A stretch of DNA of 64,000 bases. Origin: Membranipora membranacea (Eukaryota > Bryozoa > Gymnolaemata > Cheilostomatida > Membraniporidae). Location: positions 9,191,501-9,255,500 of the forward strand of contig OU612074.1 in the NCBI GenBank assembly GCA_914767715.1, given 5' to 3'. Both the position numbers and the translations under genes were made by a program. Each line of letters opens with the position of its first letter. Positions within the stretch are counted from its first letter, which is position 1. The notes under the pieces were generated by a model. That model made no database searches. It saw only the letters and a list, made by a program, of their open reading frames with translations, and had not been told where the DNA came from. Positions 22,209-34,300 of this stretch are shown here, one piece after another.

Positions 22209-23880
22209 TGTTATTATTATTATTTAATTTATATTTTTATATTACTATGTCTACTGCCATCCTACTTACATCAACTTACATCAAAGACGATATCACGCTA
22301 GACCGCCTAGGGGGGCGTAAGGGGCGTGCCTCAATTTTTAGACATAAATACATAAGGTTTGGACATTGTTCCAGAATACCATCCCATGGGTAGGGCATTT
22401 GGGTTCAGAGTGGGTACATGTACCCATCCAGTAGGGCATCAGTAGTATTGTCCTCTGATTGTCCTTAGATTTTCATATCCCGTATTGTCCGGGGCAGAAA
22501 ACTGTTATGAAAACAGTTCCCTGTGGCAGCGATAGAGCGTGGCTCGTTCCGTGTTTGTGATCTTGTCGAGACTGTAATATGGGGCTGGTTCATTATTTCA
22601 TCGTAGGATGTGCAGAGTGCAGGGTGGGCCTCCTCTCTTGACAGTACCTTATGTAGGAGCTTTACCCTGGAGTTCTTCCGCCGAATATCTAGCTGGTCCA
22701 GCTGCAATTTCTCCTTTGCTTCCGTAACACCCCTCCTCCCCTTCAATCCACAGATCAATCTCACACCGACCTTGGTTTTGCACAATCTCGAGTGCCTCGA
22801 TCTCCCTCTTTGTTGAAGGATCCCAGGCACAGGAAGCATATTCCAGATGAGGAAGGCAGAGAGACTTGTATGCAATCAGTCTGGCTCTCTCCGATGCCCA
22901 GTAGAGAGCTCGTCTGATCATCCCAATCTGCTTTCTGGCGCTGCAGATCTTGTCGGCTATGTGGTCAGTGAACTTTAGATCTGACTGCAGTATCACTCCC
23001 AAGTATTTGCAGTGATCTGTGTGCTCCAGCACTATATTGTCCATAGTGTACTCTGGGACTGTTCTCTGCTGGGGATGGAAGGCAATAATCTTACACTTCT
23101 TAGCATTAAAACTCATCCCCCAGGTTTTAGCCCAGGTGTTCAGTGACTCCAAGTTGGCTTGAAATCTCTCCTCATCATTTCTGTTGCGGTAACTGTAAAT
23201 TGCTGAACAGGCTGAACAGACTGAACAGCTGAACAGAATTTCTCAGACTAAAATTATAATTTGTATCATTTTCTCTGGCTGACTATCACTTCTCAAACAC
23301 ATTCCTCCAAGCCAAATGATTTAATGAGTCACAAAGTTCCTGTTGGCACCTAATATAACCAATTGAGGGCAAGCAAATTAAGCAATCAATTTGCCAAATC
23401 TGACAAAATCAGATGGTGTTCAGGAAACAAGAAACATTATCCAGCTCAACCTTCCATCTAGCCAGTCTTGACTAGCGGTGGTAGAGGGGGGGGGGGGGTG
23501 GGTGGGGTGTTGGGCTGAGGGTTCCTCCCCAACAAAGCTTGCCAAGGCAAGCTACTTTCCATCCATTCACTAGGGTAATGCCAAAAAATTGAAAAATTTA
23601 CTGTGAAGAAAATTGAAAGAAACCAAGGCAAATGCAAACTTAATATAAATAAATTAACAGCAGAATATAAGGAGTTGTCTTTCGCTTATGCAATATTAGC
23701 CAATCGTGTAAAGAATCAAACAAATAGTAGTCTGAAAAATTCTGTTCAGCTGTTCAGTCTGTTCAGCCTGTTCAGCAATTTACAGTTACCGTTTCTGTTG
23801 TCTACATTTTGGTACATCGAGGTATCATCAGCAAATAGGCCAGCAGAGCAATCAACAATGACTGGATCCTCTCAATAATA
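22209..23880 (-). mobile_element. 5'-truncated non-LTR (LINE) retrotransposon, interrupted
   Basis: On the minus strand, 23880-23801 contains an F/LADD-type RT motif (ADDTSMYQNVDN), then a 605-bp inserted element, then the RT frame continues at 23152-22649 (YLGVILQSDLKFTDHI, WDPSTKREIEALEIVQNQ). A frame change near 22770 leads into 22875-22465 (GVTEAKEKLQLDQLDIRRKN), ending at a stop, typical of the C-terminus of Jockey/CR1-like LINEs. A short A/T-rich trinucleotide tail follows near 22209-22225. The 5' part including endonuclease is missing. The copy is dead. Confidence 0.75.
23187..23791. mobile_element. MULE-like non-autonomous element with long terminal inverted repeats
   Basis: 605 bp bounded by perfect termini CGGTAACTGTAAATTGCTG and its reverse complement; the inverted repeats extend about 65 bp and contain tandem GCTGAACAG-like units. 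Identical 9-bp flanks TTTCTGTTG (23178-23186 and 23792-23800) are a target-site duplication. Nine-base duplications with long inverted repeats are typical of Mutator-like elements. It has no coding frame of note and contains a G-rich run near 23486-23510. It sits inside the RT of a LINE. Confidence 0.8.
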
Positions 23881-23892
23881 ATAAGAATAATA

Positions 23893-23962
23893 ATAACTTA
23901 CTTACTTACATCAAAGACGACATCACGCTAGGGCATTTGGGTTCAGAGTGGGTACATGTACT
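23893..23962 (-). mobile_element. LINE 3' end fragment
   Basis: About 70 bp matching the LINE 3' untranslated region with an internal deletion (CACGCTAG joined straight to GGCATTTGGG). It lies directly beyond the broken 5' end of the larger copy and in the same orientation. Confidence 0.5.
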
Positions 23963-24127
23963 TGAGTGGGTACATACATGGCTTGAGAAGACAGTAACCT
24001 CAAGTAACAACCCCTTCTTCTCGCTAGCATTGTCACTTTGGGCACTCTGTGAGGCAGCTTAGATGGTGATATGGTTGGGCATATGGATACTCTATGCATT
24101 TGATTTATCAACTCACCTTTTTGTTTA

Positions 24128-24761
24128 TGCTATATTGAATATTAGTCAAATTCTAATAGCCATCATATATTACTTTGGAGTTGCCCCACCACACATAAAT
24201 TAAGGCAACTCCCATTTTTTCATGTAGTTGGAATACAAAGGTATAAATAATATGACTCAGCCGGAAACCAGTCAGTCATATAACGGCAACCAGATAGTGC
24301 AGACTACTATCATATTTCGTACTGAGGAATCATATTATACCTTTGTACCAACTACATATATATATATATACATCATTACAATTATGGATCCAAAGAAATC
24401 AACCAAAAACTTGTAGGACGCTACAACAAAAACAGAAAATAAAAACCGACAGAAAAAGCAAAAGAAAATAAAGGAAGAAGGCAAGAATGGGAAAGGGACT
24501 CTACTTATAACTGCTTACTGTACAACATGTATACTCATGAGGACAGCTAGATTACTCATATGAGGATTATATTACTTGTAGAGTCACCCAGAAGGCTGGC
24601 GGCTAGTAGAGAGGACAATCCACTGATAGCTCTGTACTGAGAAGATCTTGCTTGAGCAAGTCAGACATTTGTAACAGTGATTTGAGGTGAGCCTGTTCTA
24701 TCGATTGTATTGAGTTTAGTTGTATCGGTTATTCTAAAACCCCTTAGTTTCAGATATAACA
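24128..24761 (+). repeat. 5' LTR of the gag-only element
   Basis: 634 bp, TG...CA. A TATA-like TATAAATAA lies at 24242-24250 and AATAAA-type signals lie near 24438 and 24466, fitting a U3-R-U5 order. An inverted repeat (24224-24255 against 24330-24355) surrounds the TATA region. Confidence 0.85.
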
Positions 24762-25111
24762 TAATGGTGGAACATAAGGGTTGTATTCAGAGGTACCCTC
24801 ACTGCAAGCGAGTTGTTTCCTGTTGGTAGTTGTTCTTAGGCGCAGGGACGCGCCATTGTCGTTGTCAGCGAGGCTTAGAGTCTGTTATTTAAGTAGGGTA
24901 TTTTGAAATTGGGCTAAAAAGCCATGGATCAAATTCCTTCATTAATTAAACAAATTACAGTCTGGCAAAGAACTATAAAAACCCACTTCACATCCCCATT
25001 TTCAATGATTCAGCAGAAGGGGTAATCTATGCTGAATTCAAATTCAGATTTTGCAGCGTAGCAGGTGCTCTTGGTATTGCATCGCATCATCAGCAAATAT
25101 CTCTATTAGGG

Positions 25112-25984
25112 TTGTTTCTCAAAGACTATCCCCTCGCAGTTTTCAAAAACAAGACCAAAGACTGCGACAATGTGAACGACCTATTTTCGTATATGGATAA
25201 GATTTTTGAGCCACTAATAAATGATGACTCGTATATTAAAATGATGGTTCAGCAAAATAAAATCCATCAGAATGCTGACGAGTCAGTCTCTTCCTTTCTG
25301 GCCAGAATAATGCGAGCCTTTGAGACAATAGAGGGAGATGCATTGAGTTTGTATGTCGACCAGGCCCTTAAACAAGGCCTTAGATCAGACTTACTCAGAT
25401 CATACTGGCTGAAATTTGGTTCCTTTAAAATAATTAATTTGAATGAGGTGTATAGATTTCTTCGTTTTGAGGAGACATTGGATCATCACTTACAGAATAG
25501 TGATGGCGATGAGAGTTTCATTACAGGCAACACATCTAGAACCCATAGCTCACAGGTTTTTAAAGGTACCAGAAAAAGGAAACGCCGAAGACGGCAAAAT
25601 TCCTCTGCAAAACTGGTATTTGTTGATAAATGCTTGGAGGTTCAGGAAGATTGTGTTGAGTTGAAGGTCCCACATACAGTATCATTTCAACCTCGCCCAA
25701 TGGGTGAGTCTATGGCTAAGTTTAGCTTGGAAGCTTTTGGTATGCTGGAGAATTATTCAGTAACCCAGGAAGTTGTTTATCTCCCACCAAAAAGTCCCTT
25801 AGTTGAGCCATTTGCTGTAAGACGGATGGAAGATTCTCAGCCCACAGAAAAACCTTCATGTACCATGAAGCCAGCGGCCGATCCTCACTGTGGAACTGTC
25901 ACAATCACACCAGATTCATCATTAAAATTATCAGCAAAGAAGGGCACAGACCCATTGTCTGATGAGGGCTATAATTCAGGGTAA
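25112..25984 (+). CDS. Gag-like protein of the LTR element
   Basis: 290 codons from a TTG; the frame is open further upstream to about 24940, so the true start is earlier. A separate ATG frame at about 24924-25025 overlaps it and may be the original N-terminus separated by a frameshift. The N-terminal half resembles a retrotransposon gag domain (FLKDYPLAVF, ESVSSFLARIMRAFETI, ALKQGLRSDLLRSYW). A basic stretch GTRKRKRRRR near residue 155 could bind nucleic acid or act as a nuclear signal. No CCHC knuckle is seen. The tail is Ser/Pro-rich. It would form the particle shell; this is family inference. Confidence 0.65.
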   Translation: MFLKDYPLAVFKNKTKDCDNVNDLFSYMDKIFEPLINDDSYIKMMVQQNKIHQNADESVSSFLARIMRAFETIEGDALSLYVDQALKQGLRSDLLRSYWLKFGSFKIINLNEVYRFLRFEETLDHHLQNSDGDESFITGNTSRTHSSQVFKGTRKRKRRRRQNSSAKLVFVDKCLEVQEDCVELKVPHTVSFQPRPMGESMAKFSLEAFGMLENYSVTQEVVYLPPKSPLVEPFAVRRMEDSQPTEKPSCTMKPAADPHCGTVTITPDSSLKLSAKKGTDPLSDEGYNSG

Positions 25985-28941
25985 TGTGAGAAACGGATTG
26001 GACCGTGTACACAACAAGGTGTAGTTGGATTGCTCCGAGTCTACTCTTTGATGAGCGAGTGGGCTTTTTATCTTGAGTTTTAGAAAATGTGTTATAAAAT
26101 GGTTAGCAAGTCGGTGGACGACTCCAAACTTAACTGCAAACAAGTTAAGTCTAATAGTTTTTGTGTCGATTAAGATTGAATAATTCTTTGTGTGTTATAG
26201 TTCACTGGTGACTAAGTTTATAAATCATCATTCATTCAAAAGGTTTACTCCTTTATTCATAAAACTATATTTCTCAAATCATCTTGTCTTCACTGCCAAA
26301 TTCTTTCTCTCTTTTCTCACTGCTGACCTACTGTCAAGCTTCACCATAGTCTTTTGTAACAATCAATCCTGCAATCAAATATGACATGCAACAGTGTGCT
26401 TTTACATAGGTCAAAAATTAGCCTATCCAATGAAGTTATAGTTTGTGGAATCAGTGGGCAGGATTTCGGTGAGGTGAAGTGCACTTGTCTCATCCCCTGC
26501 CTCCTTTAGATGTTTCGCATAGTTTCGTATGTATTGTGGACAGAGTACATAATATTGTTGCCATCATTAATCATGGGGCAGCGTACCCTACACTAAAGAT
26601 TGTCTAGAGGTTTTGACTTACGATTTTCTACCCACACAAATATCGCAAGAGTATTTGGCCAATACCATGTGGTATAGACATAAATTAGGCCAGTCAGTCC
26701 TTCTCAGTGAAATCTGAGAGTTTGAAGTCAGAAGTATGCCTTCTCTTATTACGGGCAGGTAGCTGGGATAAAACCTGGAAGGTCTGTATCTAGAATGATA
26801 CCTTTTGTCCATCTCAAAAAAAAAAAGAGGAATGTTCTGCTACCACAAAGGCGGAATTGACGTCATATCCTGTGCTGCGTCTTTCATTGTTCGACATGTA
26901 AATCTGCCATTGAATTAAGACAGGGTTTTTCCCACCCTGACAGTAACATGACCTGGAATATATTTTGTGCAATTATAATCTGCATGAAACAGGCAGGTGA
27001 TATATCAGTATTTTATCACCATATAATGTTGGTGTAAATGTTAGTCAGTAGTGATACCAGTTCTATCTTGTTATCAAGGTTATTACAGTTATAATCCAGT
27101 TGAGCCAATATAAGTAATTACAGATAATTAGCTCAGCTAATAAACATAATTACAGTAACAATGAGCTCAGCTAGTATGCACCTCTATCGGTATGGAGGTT
27201 AGGGGCTCAGGAATATATTTTTAAACAACTAGGGGCGGACCGGATGTCAAAAAGCCTGCATCATTGACCATAGCGTTGCATTATTTTTTTAACAAGCAGG
27301 GCTTACAAGATGTCATAAAGCCTGCATCATTGAACATAGCATTACGATTTTCACAGATTTTTATAACCAGCTACTGAGGTAGTCTGAGCAATCACTCGAT
27401 ATCTGACCCTACTGAGGATAATTTTGAAAATGTTTCCCTCACTGTTGTTAGGTTTCTTTTTATTAAATCAAGTCTGGATAGCTTGATTCCACCACAGCGT
27501 TATACTTTTACCATTCGATGATCGAGCTTCATTTTTGATTGTTAGAGGATGACAAGATTTATTTTCTCCGAATTCCAAATCGCTGAGATAGAGCGTTGTA
27601 TGTCGAGTTTGTTGAGGGAAATATTCACCTTCTCAAGATAATTAATCATTTTTACCTTGCTCTCATCTCAAAGAATGTGTATCAAATTAAAATACAATGT
27701 AGGATACTTGGGAAGTAGAATCACCTATGTAATGTATCATTCGGAGGTTTGTTTAATTATCACCTCAGAGAAATGTAATTTTTGAACCAAAAGCATATAA
27801 ATTGAAACAATAATGGGTGAAAAACCCTCTGCGCAGGGGTCCCGGCCGGGTGGGTCTACAGGATATCCATGACCTGACTTAGCAAACGACATGACTTATA
27901 CTGAGAATGTATGATCATGAAATGTATGTTTGTATAGAATGAATGTCTTTCATAGCGTTTTAGAAAAGGGTCGGTAATGGAAAGATAGAGTTAACTAGCT
28001 TTTGATGACCCATTAATTATATTAATATAGATGCTTGGCAGTGAAACCTTTATCGCACAACCCAATTAAACTGTCTGGCTGCATGATTTGTGTTGCTATC
28101 ATCATGCTTATTTTATGCTCGTTATTGTGGTGGTAGATATATTAACCCACTTAAAATATCTTCGTCGGCCAGCAACAGATTGTTACAGGCAAAGGAAATG
28201 AAGAGTGACCTTTATGCCGGAATGATTAATAGCTACTTTATCAAGCAACCAAACACTGTTTGATAAGTCTATGATGGGGGTACCATCGTGAGCCGTAATC
28301 ATGATCTTCACCACAAAGAATTTGTATACATGCTGATATAGGAAATCGGTATCAGCTAAGTGACGAGCCTATCGTTACAACGCCCAAGACATGAGTACCT
28401 GGTACCATGGTTATGTGGTCTAAAATCTGTGATCACCCGAATTCAGAGACACTCAATCGTGCCTGAACCGAGAGAGAGCGAGAGGCACATCTTCACACCC
28501 CACGATAGATGACTCAGTGTATCATATTTATCCCCATTTTAGTTCACATAGTATATAATATTAAACAAATTTCTTGCTGACCGTGTGTTTCAAGCGATCG
28601 GAAAAAGTTGATTATCTCTTGATGTTAAAGCAGCACTCATATTGAGGATTGTACCACAATCACATTGAAATGTATGCTCTTATGTATGCACTAAAACCTT
28701 TCCTCCCACAGCTTTATTATAGAAGAAATCATTTGTCAGTAAACCAGACTACGGTGCCGGGCAGTCAAAGCCCAAGATGTGCACTGTTTATATATAGATA
28801 AGATGTTGGTATACAGAGAGGAGCGGCATTCAGGTGGTATAGTGAAACACGGTAGAGTAACTCAATTATTATTTCAAGAGATCTTTTGTTTTATAGTGTA
28901 GACTGTGACCTAGGGACTAGGTCATTTAAGAGCCAGAATAA

Positions 28942-29575
28942 TGCTATATTGAATATTAGTCAAATTCTAATAGCCATCATATATTACTTTGGAGTTGCCC
29001 CACCACACATAAATTAAGGCAACTCCCATTTTTACATGTAGTTGGAATACAAAGGTATAAATAATATGACTCAGCCGGAAACCAGTCAGTCATATAACGG
29101 CAACCAGATAGTGCAGACTACTATCATATTTCGTACTGAGGAATCATATTATACCTTTGTACCAACTACATATATATATATATACATCATTACAATTATG
29201 GATCCAAAGAAATCAACCAAAAACTTGTAGGACGCTACAACAAAAACAGAAAATAAAAACCGACAGAAAAAGCAAAAGAAAATAAAGGAAGAAGGCAAGA
29301 ATGGGAAAGGGACTCTACTTATAACTGCTTACTGTACAACATGTATACTCATGAGGACAGCTAGATTACTCATATGAGGATTATATTACTTGTAGAGTCA
29401 CCCAGAAGGCTGGCGGCTAGTAGAGAGGACAATCCACTGATAGCTCTGTACTGAGAAGATCTTGCTTGAGCAAGTCAGACATTTGTAACAGTGATTTGAG
29501 GTGAGCCTGTTCTATCGATTGTATTGAGTTTAGTTGTATCGGTTATTCTAAAACCCCTTAGTTTCAGATATAACA
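28942..29575 (+). repeat. 3' LTR of the gag-only element
   Basis: 634 bp, almost identical to the 5' LTR. The polypurine tract just upstream is weak (AAGAGCCAGAATAA). Confidence 0.85.
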
Positions 29576-29618
29576 TTTATATTAATCTGTGCTACTTTGC
29601 TAAACAATGGGATTGATA

Positions 29619-29906
29619 CACTGAATTAGATTCTTCTCTTAGAATGGAAATAGTATCATAGCGTTATACGGTTAGGACACTAAACACAGGGACCCATCTG
29701 ACTGTTATCTGATTGGCTGTCCCTAGTAGCATGAATAATTAGCCTGAGAAATTGTCTTGTTTACAAAATTGCAAACAGTAATTATACCCCATACAGTGTC
29801 GATGATTAGGGCATTTCTAGATTGCTACTAGGGACTGGCTATTTTTGCAAGCCCTTTGTTTTGCAAAAGAAAGCTAATGATGCTATTCCAGATATGGAAT
29901 TCAATG
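29619..29906 (+). mobile_element. hAT-type MITE, 288 bp, copy 2
   Basis: Same family as 3271-3558 and nearly identical. Target duplication GATTGATA at 29611-29618 and 29907-29914. It lies 43 bp beyond the LTR element. Confidence 0.85.
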
Positions 29907-29914
29907 GATTGATA

Positions 29915-31391
29915 TATTACCGGTATTGTCTGCTTCATGTGAAGGTTAAAATTTTGTTGATTAAAATCACAATATAATTTAGGATGATATGATCATCTTC
30001 AATAAATTAAAAAATCTACTAGAAAAATATTATTTTTGAAGGAAAATAACAGTATTTCATTTATTTAATTCTTTAAACGCTTTTCACTTTTTTTCAACAT
30101 AGAGAAAGTATCATATGACCTGTCATTGGCTCTTTTTCCACCCACAAACCAATCAGAGCCTGCACATTGGCTAGCCCTGTCATCAATGGAAGACATCTTG
30201 TGGTAGGGTTATTGTTGAGTAGTTACAACAAGAGTAGATAACTAAGGTCCAACACGTCAACCATAGCCATAGATTTAAAAAACCATAGCTAAGCAGGTCT
30301 AAGTGCTCACCCATATTTTTTTTCTATTTGTTTAAAGAGTTTACAGATAACAGAGTAGTTGAAAAGTAACCTGTTGACCTCATTGTGAGACTACATGTGA
30401 TGCTATGCTATCACCAAATTTGTCGGTGCCTTAAAATCTATTGTTCTTACATCAATGAACTAGTTCATTGCTTACATATCCAGTCTTTTTTCATCAGCTG
30501 ACTCTCATGTGTGCAACGCCCAAAAATGATTTTGCCAAGAATGAATGAATCTACATAATTTTCATTGCAAATGCAACTAAAATAATTTACAAAGCTTATG
30601 TAATGCAGTAATTGTAATTGTATGAGAATACAAAAATAAAAGTATGACGATGATTCAAAATATTTATTACTCAATCACATAAATATAAAATTTCCACACG
30701 AAAAAAGATTCAGAGGTAGTCATCTGAAGTACAAAACTTTAATTTATTTATTTAATGGGCCTTTAATTTATTTTGTACTCTTACGATATACTTTCCATAA
30801 CATCAAGCAAACAATCACAAGTCACAAGATCTTTTTATTTTTTACCCAAATCATCTCAGAAGCTCTGCATTACATGTTTTGTGAACAGCAACATATTAAT
30901 GGTCACTTATCTTGTCATAGTAGTCAAGATTATGATGAGCAAAAATCAGTGAGATCCCTAAATATGATTATAGACAGCTGAGAGATAACCGATGAAGCCA
31001 AAAACAAAAACATATATCAGCCATGTGTCAGTCTTGCCACGTCGAAAATGTCATGTCAGTCTTGTCAAAACGTGTGTCAGTCGATGAATCCAAAAGGTAT
31101 CTCATAATCAAATTGATACCGTTTAAAATGCAGATATGAGCCAATATATTGGCTCCGGTCTGATTGGCTGTTGCTGGCCAATCAGATCAGGGCCAGTAAT
31201 GGCCACAAACACCAAAACCAAACGGACAGAGACATTGTTGAAAAATCAAGAAAAGGTAGTGAAAACAAAACAGGCAATTGGGCAAACACTAAAAGACCAT
31301 TCATGACCAAAACCATCAGTCACCTTTTAGAATATATTGTCCTTTATACGGCTCGGTCTAGTCAAGGAGTTAAAGACTTTAACTCATTGGT
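29915..31391. other. Intergenic stretch downstream of ACP5
   Basis: No coding frame supported. Palindromes lie at 31138-31155 (GAGCCAATATATTGGCTC) and at about 31160-31186 (CTGATTGGCTG... CCAATCAG). A small hairpin with GTTAAAGACTTTAAC lies at 31369-31383. Confidence 0.5.
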
Positions 31392-34300
31392 CTAGTGATG
31401 TCTCGGGAACAAAACCTGCTGATGAAGTTCTTTATTATCTCCTGAAATAAAGGTCAGAGACATCTGGGTCTTGTTGGCGCTCACCACAGCGAACCCACCG
31501 ACCTTATCGGCATTGAAGAACTTCAGGGAGTTAGCTGGAACAGTTGATTTGTGCTTCTGTGAGTTTTCCGCAAAGTTTGCCGAGCCGACGACAAAGAAAT
31601 CCATGGATTGCCCAGTACTCAAAGATTCTGACATGTGCTGTAAAACGAAATATGAAAGTTAAGTTAGGAGTTGGTGGTGGCCCAGTTGGATAGATCACCG
31701 GTCATTCAGCAAGTAAGTGATGAAGTTCGTGGGTTCAAATCCCACTGCTGTCTATCTACTACTGAGGTTTGGTTGGCCCTCAGGTGTGCTCCAACCTACC
31801 TGCAAACAGGGAGCAAACTGGCGCAGACATTGCAGCCTAGCAATAAGGCAATTAATATTTCGCCGCCAACGTGTAATGTGATATCTAATTTTAATCAACC
31901 TTAAAATCGAACAACTTGAGGGTAATCATCTGTTTTGCCATGGTGATGGTCAATCACTGCCTCGGGGTTTCAAATTAGAATGAGTGATGCTTTTCTAAAG
32001 CAAGTTATCACTATCGCATCGCTCAAGATTATCACTCACTTGGTCTTTCAATTAGACAAAATCGCTTTCAAGTCGCTCACTCAGAATGTATATAATTCCT
32101 TCAAGGAGTGAGCGATTTGAAAGTGAGAGCCTAGCAGGTATCGCAAAGCCTTGTCACGCGGCCACTGGTTTTGTTTTTTTTGGTTTGGTTGGTGGCCTTG
32201 TATTTCTCGGTATAGTATCGGTAGTTGTCTTCTGCTGTTTTAGCTCTAATCTTCACCACTTTGAGCTTTGACTTTTTCTCAGTTCCATAGGCAAATAAAT
32301 TAACTTTGTCATTTATCATATTCAAAATAAATATAAATAAGTTGATTGTACTAAATATTGCAGTAATAATGTGAAAACATGGCTAAGTTAAAAGATTTTT
32401 ATAACACCCATGAGTATGACCATGACCTTGATCATGGTCATACTCATGGGTGTTTTAAATTTTTTTTTGATAGTGGTGAAGATTAGAGCTAAAACAGCAG
32501 AAGACAACTACCGATACTATACCGGGAAATACAAGGCCAACAATCAAATCAAAAGCACTCAACGCATCTGCAAACTGTTGAGGAGTACGCTCGCCTCTGC
32601 AGCATATGGCTTGAACTAATTCATCTAGTCTGAGTACCCAAATTGGTAAAACAATGGAAACCCATAATTCGGAAACATTTGAGCCTAGGTGGAACACTGG
32701 CTTTGCCATCTAATAACCTTGAACTCTTGGAGTTGCCTTTCTTGATAGAAGGCAGCACCACCACCACTGTACTGCAGTGATAGACTATGTCACAAGGCTA
32801 TCCTGCAGACAGAGTGTGTTAATAGTGTAGTCTCAATGTTAGTGTGTACATTACCTGTAGATTATGATCATGGCCCGATAGATAGGCATTCACTTTATAT
32901 TTGTACAGCGCTGGTTTGAGTCCAGTTAGGAGACATTTGGTCGTGCCATGTTCAGCTACAGAATATACTGGGTAATGCCCTCCAACAAGCAAATAATCAG
33001 CCCTGCAACAAAGAAGGAGGTTTTTTTCTGATAGCGACATCCAAACCTGACTAGTGAAATATCCTTCTGCTTCCAAAACGGAGAAAGAAGAGACTTTTCC
33101 TAATTACATTCATATGCAATAAAATCCACACAAGGGGATTGCAAAGTTATTGATTCATGTGCTCAAAGTCTTCTCAGGTTGCTGGTAGCACCATACCGTT
33201 GTCGACCATGGTTTATCTGCAGTTGTGATGAAGGGATGGCAAGCCAGCAACCCAGTAGAGTTTGAGCGCTTGAACTAGATGACAGCCAATCTATGGGAGA
33301 AATATTTATACGGAAGGCCTTATCACAGGCACCATTCCATGGACATAGACAAGACAATAACCCTGTTAGCTGTGACAAGGTGACAAGGTTATGGATGAAC
33401 AATGCTGAAATCACTGCTGCCAGAAATGAACTACCTAGTTCATTGCTGCCAGCTACTCCAAGTTGCAAGAAGATCAAATTTGATCCGCTTTTCCAGCGTT
33501 AGAGTTGCCCCCTCTCTTTTAACAAGCCAAATGATTATGAAGTTATCAAAACAATAGCTGTTACAGATCTGAACCCATACGGTTTCCATGAATTGTTCAT
33601 CAGGGCGCATTATTTATTATTGATGAGTGTCATCCAAACCAAACGTTCCCTCCCTACCAAAAGTTAAGGGTTTCAGATCAATTATGACGATCAAGTAATG
33701 CAGATAAACACAGACAACAAATACTTTATACAGGATTACCTCGAATAACTCAATATGGTATGGCCTGTTTTTGGAGACACATGTGCGTATATATTGATAA
33801 TACTATTTTTTAACTTTATTTTTGCATGCAAGGCCGAGCATGTGTACCAGCAACATTTTTTTCACAACTTTGCAGTTAGTGATAGTGATACAATCAATCA
33901 ATCAGTCAGTAAATCAATCAAGTATTCATACTTGCTGGCAGCTAGTGTACTGTTTATCCATTTCCATTGTTTGTCAGCGACGGGATCATCCCTAGCTCTT
34001 TCTGGCTGAGTGGACTGTCTACTAAAGTCGCTGTCGAGATTACCGCAGAGTATTATTGTGTCGATCAACACGATGTGTACTGAAGCGCCATCTGGTGTCA
34101 AAAACTTCTTCTCATAATACAGGTCCGGGTAATTCCTTAAAGGGAGAAAATAGCAAGTAAGGGATATGAGCGGACTTAAAAACTGTAAAAATCAGAGGAT
34201 AACATGTAAATTTACCGAATCCTAAAAAATACTACAATTATTCACCGTGACAATCATCCGAACTTGAACATGGTTGGATTATTTTGCTGTCTGTCAATGC

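Larger units (their letters stand above)
24128..29575 (+). mobile_element. LTR retrotransposon carrying only a gag-like ORF (TR-GAG type)
   Basis: Two 634-bp LTRs (24128-24761 and 28942-29575) start TG and end CA and differ, as far as I read, at one base (24216 region). They are flanked by a 4-bp TTTA duplication. The 4.2-kb interior holds one long frame (25112-25984), gag-like, and no protease, RT, RNase H or integrase that I can find. From 25985 to 28941 there is no substantial frame. A candidate primer-binding site TGGTGGAACATAAGGG begins three bases after the 5' LTR. It therefore depends on enzymes supplied by another element. The near-identical LTRs mean recent insertion. Confidence 0.85.

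Noticed and set aside
22181-22393. 70-codon frame at the LINE 3' end
   Set aside because: It runs antisense through the LINE 3' untranslated region and tail.
24228-24416. 62-codon frame also present at 29042-29230
   Set aside because: It is duplicated only because it lies in both LTRs; it overlaps the TATA region and has no family resemblance.
33163-33477. 104-codon minus-strand frame between ACP5 exons 4 and 5
   Set aside because: ACP5 exons 4 and 5 already join in phase and match the family without it; it contains a dispersed repeat (CATTGCTGCCAG).
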